DNA from: Chrysophaeum taylorii
Taxonomy: Eukaryota; Sar; Pelagophyceae; Pelagomonadales; Pelagomonadaceae
Length of the DNA: 64,000 bases
Reading direction: 5' to 3'
Assembly: GCA_029834535.1 (NCBI GenBank)
Contig: JAQMWT010000529.1
Location: forward strand, 186,001 to 250,000
Both the position numbers and the translations under genes were made by a program. This document shows positions 62,075 to 64,000 of this stretch, piece by piece; the stretch's first letter is position 1, and every line of letters begins with the position of its first letter. The notes under the pieces are model-generated. The model ran no database searches. It was not told the DNA's origin and saw only the letters and a program-made list of their open reading frames with translations.

Positions 62075-62496
62075 TGCCTCCTATATTTTACCTATAGATC
62101 TTCAGCCCCAGGAGGCTCTTCTTCTGCCGGGGCGGGATACATATAGAAAGGATCGAAAGGATCTTCTTCTTCTTCTTCTTCTTGTTCAAGGGTGACGACA
62201 GACAGCAGCCCTCGCGGGCGGACGTGACGTGACGTCACGTCACGTCACAAAAGTGCGCCTCTCCTTCTTGCCGACCACACATTTTTTCTCGCATGCACAT
62301 ATGCCCCTACGACGTGCTCGAGCACGCTGGTGTATCGTGTGTGGACCCCGCGGGCAAGGCAATGCAGGCAGGAGACGCTGGCCTCGGCGCGAGACGTTTG
62401 GTCGCGCGTGTTTATCAAGGTTGATGCGCCAAGCCAAACATGTCGAAGGCCGACGACGAAACCTGGCGACAACACGAAGAAGATGATTATGCAACA
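62075..62496. other. Convergent intergenic region
   Basis: Between the stops of the RF2 and hexapeptide genes. Holds a (TTC)n run at about 62,160-62,184 and a 26-bp perfect palindrome. Confidence 0.7.
62221..62246. repeat. 26-bp perfect palindrome with TGACGTCA centre
   Basis: GACGTGACGTGAC followed by its exact complement GTCACGTCACGTC. The core TGACGTCA is the bZIP/CRE site with overlapping ACGT boxes. It can also form a hairpin, and it sits between two converging genes. Confidence 0.95.
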
Positions 62497-64000
62497 TCAA
62501 TAATGTCTTTTGTGGTGGTGGTGGTGGTGGTGCGTCCCGCGAATTGAGCTTTCGTGGGCCCATTTGGACGGGACTCCGAGCTTGTTGGGAAGCAACCTCG
62601 ATCCAGCACCAAGCTCGTAGCCAGCAGTCGTGAGACTCCCGGGCTCTAGAACAGCTCCGGCTCCAATCGTGACGGTGCCAACCTCCACGTGATCACTCGC
62701 ATACTGATGACAGAAAACGATAGCGCCTTCTTCGACCACGGCGTTCTGTTTTAGTACCAAGTTATCGACATCCCAGAAGACGGGCGCCGCAACGATGGCG
62801 TTCCCTTCGACACGGGCGCCAAGCATGCGAACAAACCACCCGTAGGCCGCGGTCGAGCTGACGAAGAAGAAGGACGTAATCGTGAACCCAGCGCGCCCGG
62901 CGTCTCCAAATTGTCGCATCCAATATCCGACGCTGAATGGCATCCACTGCTTTGTTTTGCGTCCTTGGGCATCCAAGGCGAACCAGAACCACTTGTTTAC
63001 GATGGCCAGGCAGGCGTAGCCAAGAAGAAACGACGAGAGAAACGCGAGCGCAGCGAACGCGCGGACAGCGAGGAACGGCTTCGAGTTGCGAAAGTGAACG
63101 TCCGGCCCGTAGTCCGAATTCCGGACATCGTAGACAAGCCACTCGAAGGCTGCCGTCGCGGTCGCCACGGCGCCGTAGAGTGCGATCCCAAAGAGCAGGC
63201 GAGTCCAAAGTAAGAGGGCGAACGGCGCCACGACATACAAGACTTTGTGCCAGAACGTCAAGGCGTGGTCGTAGTCGAGTGACTCGCGGCTCCCGTGGCG
63301 GTCCCACGGGAAGCTCACTGCACCCTGACGAGCGATGATCGCATAGCCTTCGGTCGTGCGCTCCTCGATTTCCTGGGCTCCAGCAATCATCGCTTCCGTA
63401 TTCATTGCCACGCTGAATTCTCGCAGCTCGGCGTGACCGCCCCGAATCAGCGTGTTGCCGCCCACGAGCGTCGTCGTTGGAATGTGCACTGAGCCGTCGG
63501 TAGTTCCGAGAATGACAGAGCCAAATCCAACGACGCTATTGTCACCGATCGTGATCGTTGATCCCGTCGTTGGGAAAACAGTACAGAAGGACCCGAGATG
63601 GGCGTTTTTGCCGACGCGGAGCTGTCGTAGGTTGGTGATGCGTTCTAGAAGAAAATCGACGTGCGTCCACGAACCTGTCGGAAGATGGTGGTGGTGCGTT
63701 CTTAAACAACAACAAAGAGAACGTACCGATTTTTGCGCCGAGGCAAGTATAGTATCGACGCAACACCCACGTGGCACCGAACTGAATAACCGTACGACGA
63801 TAAATGCTGTCGGCAACTTTGTCGTAGACGAACATGAGAGCTTTTTCGAGGCTGGCAGGTTGACCGGCATCCCACACAGGTAGCACATATCCACCCCGTC
63901 GTCCTCCGAGCCCCCGCCTCGCACGAGTCAAGCACGTCTTAATCCCGCGCGCGATCCAGAAAGAAGCGACGCCAAAGGCGAGCGCGGCGAGCTCGTGCTG
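62497..64000 (-). CDS. Membrane protein with left-handed beta-helix (hexapeptide) domains, 3' part; NRPS-like terminal component type
   Basis: Exons 62,497-63,674 and 63,727 to beyond the window edge, joined across a 52-bp intron (GTACGT...CGACAG), which gives LGAKIGSWTHVDFLLERITN. The start of the gene is outside. A span (HELAALAFGVASFWIARGIK) precedes hexapeptide repeats (VGKNAHLGSFCTV, ITIGDNSVVGFGSVILG, TTLVGGNTLIRGG), then two to four membrane spans, a second hexapeptide set (VEGNAIVAAPVFWDVDNLVL, VEVGTVTIGAGAVLEPGS) and a His-rich tail. This mix of spans and beta-helix resembles C-terminal parts of NRPS-like and polyamino-acid synthetase-type proteins. The catalytic half, if any, lies off the window. 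Confidence 0.7.
63675..63726 (-). other. Intron, 52 bp
   Basis: GTACGT donor, CGACAG acceptor, in phase. It removes a TAA-containing segment. Confidence 0.8.

Overview
The window is nuclear DNA of a unicellular eukaryote. Evidence: genes with short GT-AG introns, eukaryote-only families (U-box/ARM ligase, guanylate-binding-protein-like GTPase, CDC50, KRI1, G-protein gamma, calponin-homology protein) and LTR-retrotransposon and DNA-transposon remains. The sequence is GC-rich, so long antisense ORFs are common. The gene set (plant/alga-type vacuolar sorting receptor, GT8 glycosyltransferase, NRPS-like membrane enzymes, Copia element) fits an alga or related protist, perhaps a stramenopile. That placement is inference. 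Confident introns are tiny (41-67 bp, donors GTACGT, GTGAGT or GTGCGT), and three large proteins only appear once they are removed.

Layout. 0-6 kb: disrupted 3' part of a vacuolar sorting receptor-like gene, then a HIR3/CABIN1-like TPR protein on the minus strand. 6.6-9.1 kb: a secreted GT8 glycosyltransferase fused to a sulfotransferase-like domain. 9.2-13.7 kb: gene-poor, with a fold-back MITE-like element (10.1-10.5 kb) and a striking minisatellite carrying ten inverted CCAAT boxes. 13.7-17.6 kb: compact cluster with a G-gamma-like protein, unknown minus-strand genes, a PP2A-family phosphatase and a small unknown gene. 17.6-22.7 kb: accessory region with a decayed hAT-like DNA transposon flanked by GCGGATGCGGACA-type arrays. 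22.8-24.2 kb: an STI1/DP-TPR-Aha1 Hsp90 co-chaperone fusion. 24.7-28.7 kb: a Copia-family LTR retrotransposon fossil with identical 75-bp ends and a 5-bp target duplication. 29-42 kb: receiver/PAS-like protein, DMT transporter, an adenylation-carrier-multispan membrane enzyme, SLC25-like carrier, small type I membrane protein, HEAT-repeat protein, CDC50 and a COX7a-like subunit. 42-58 kb: very dense block with a polyproline/PH/CH protein, a 1625-residue U-box/ARM protein, a LENG1-like splicing-associated protein, KRI1 and a GBP-like coiled-coil GTPase. 58-64 kb: a 232-bp perfect CTTG microsatellite, small unknown genes, an organellar RF2-type release factor, and the 3' part of a hexapeptide-repeat membrane protein running off the end.

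Recurrent architecture: tail-to-tail neighbours often overlap, sometimes sharing one CTAG tetranucleotide as both stop codons (17,019-17,022 and 41,775-41,778, perhaps 13,960-13,963). Two head-to-head pairs have only 45 and 28 bp between starts. A 77-bp repeat occurs in two identical copies and one partial copy, each lying upstream of a gene in the same relative orientation. Functionally the window holds unrelated housekeeping and signalling genes rather than one pathway. The most unusual items are the multidomain fusions and the shared upstream repeat.
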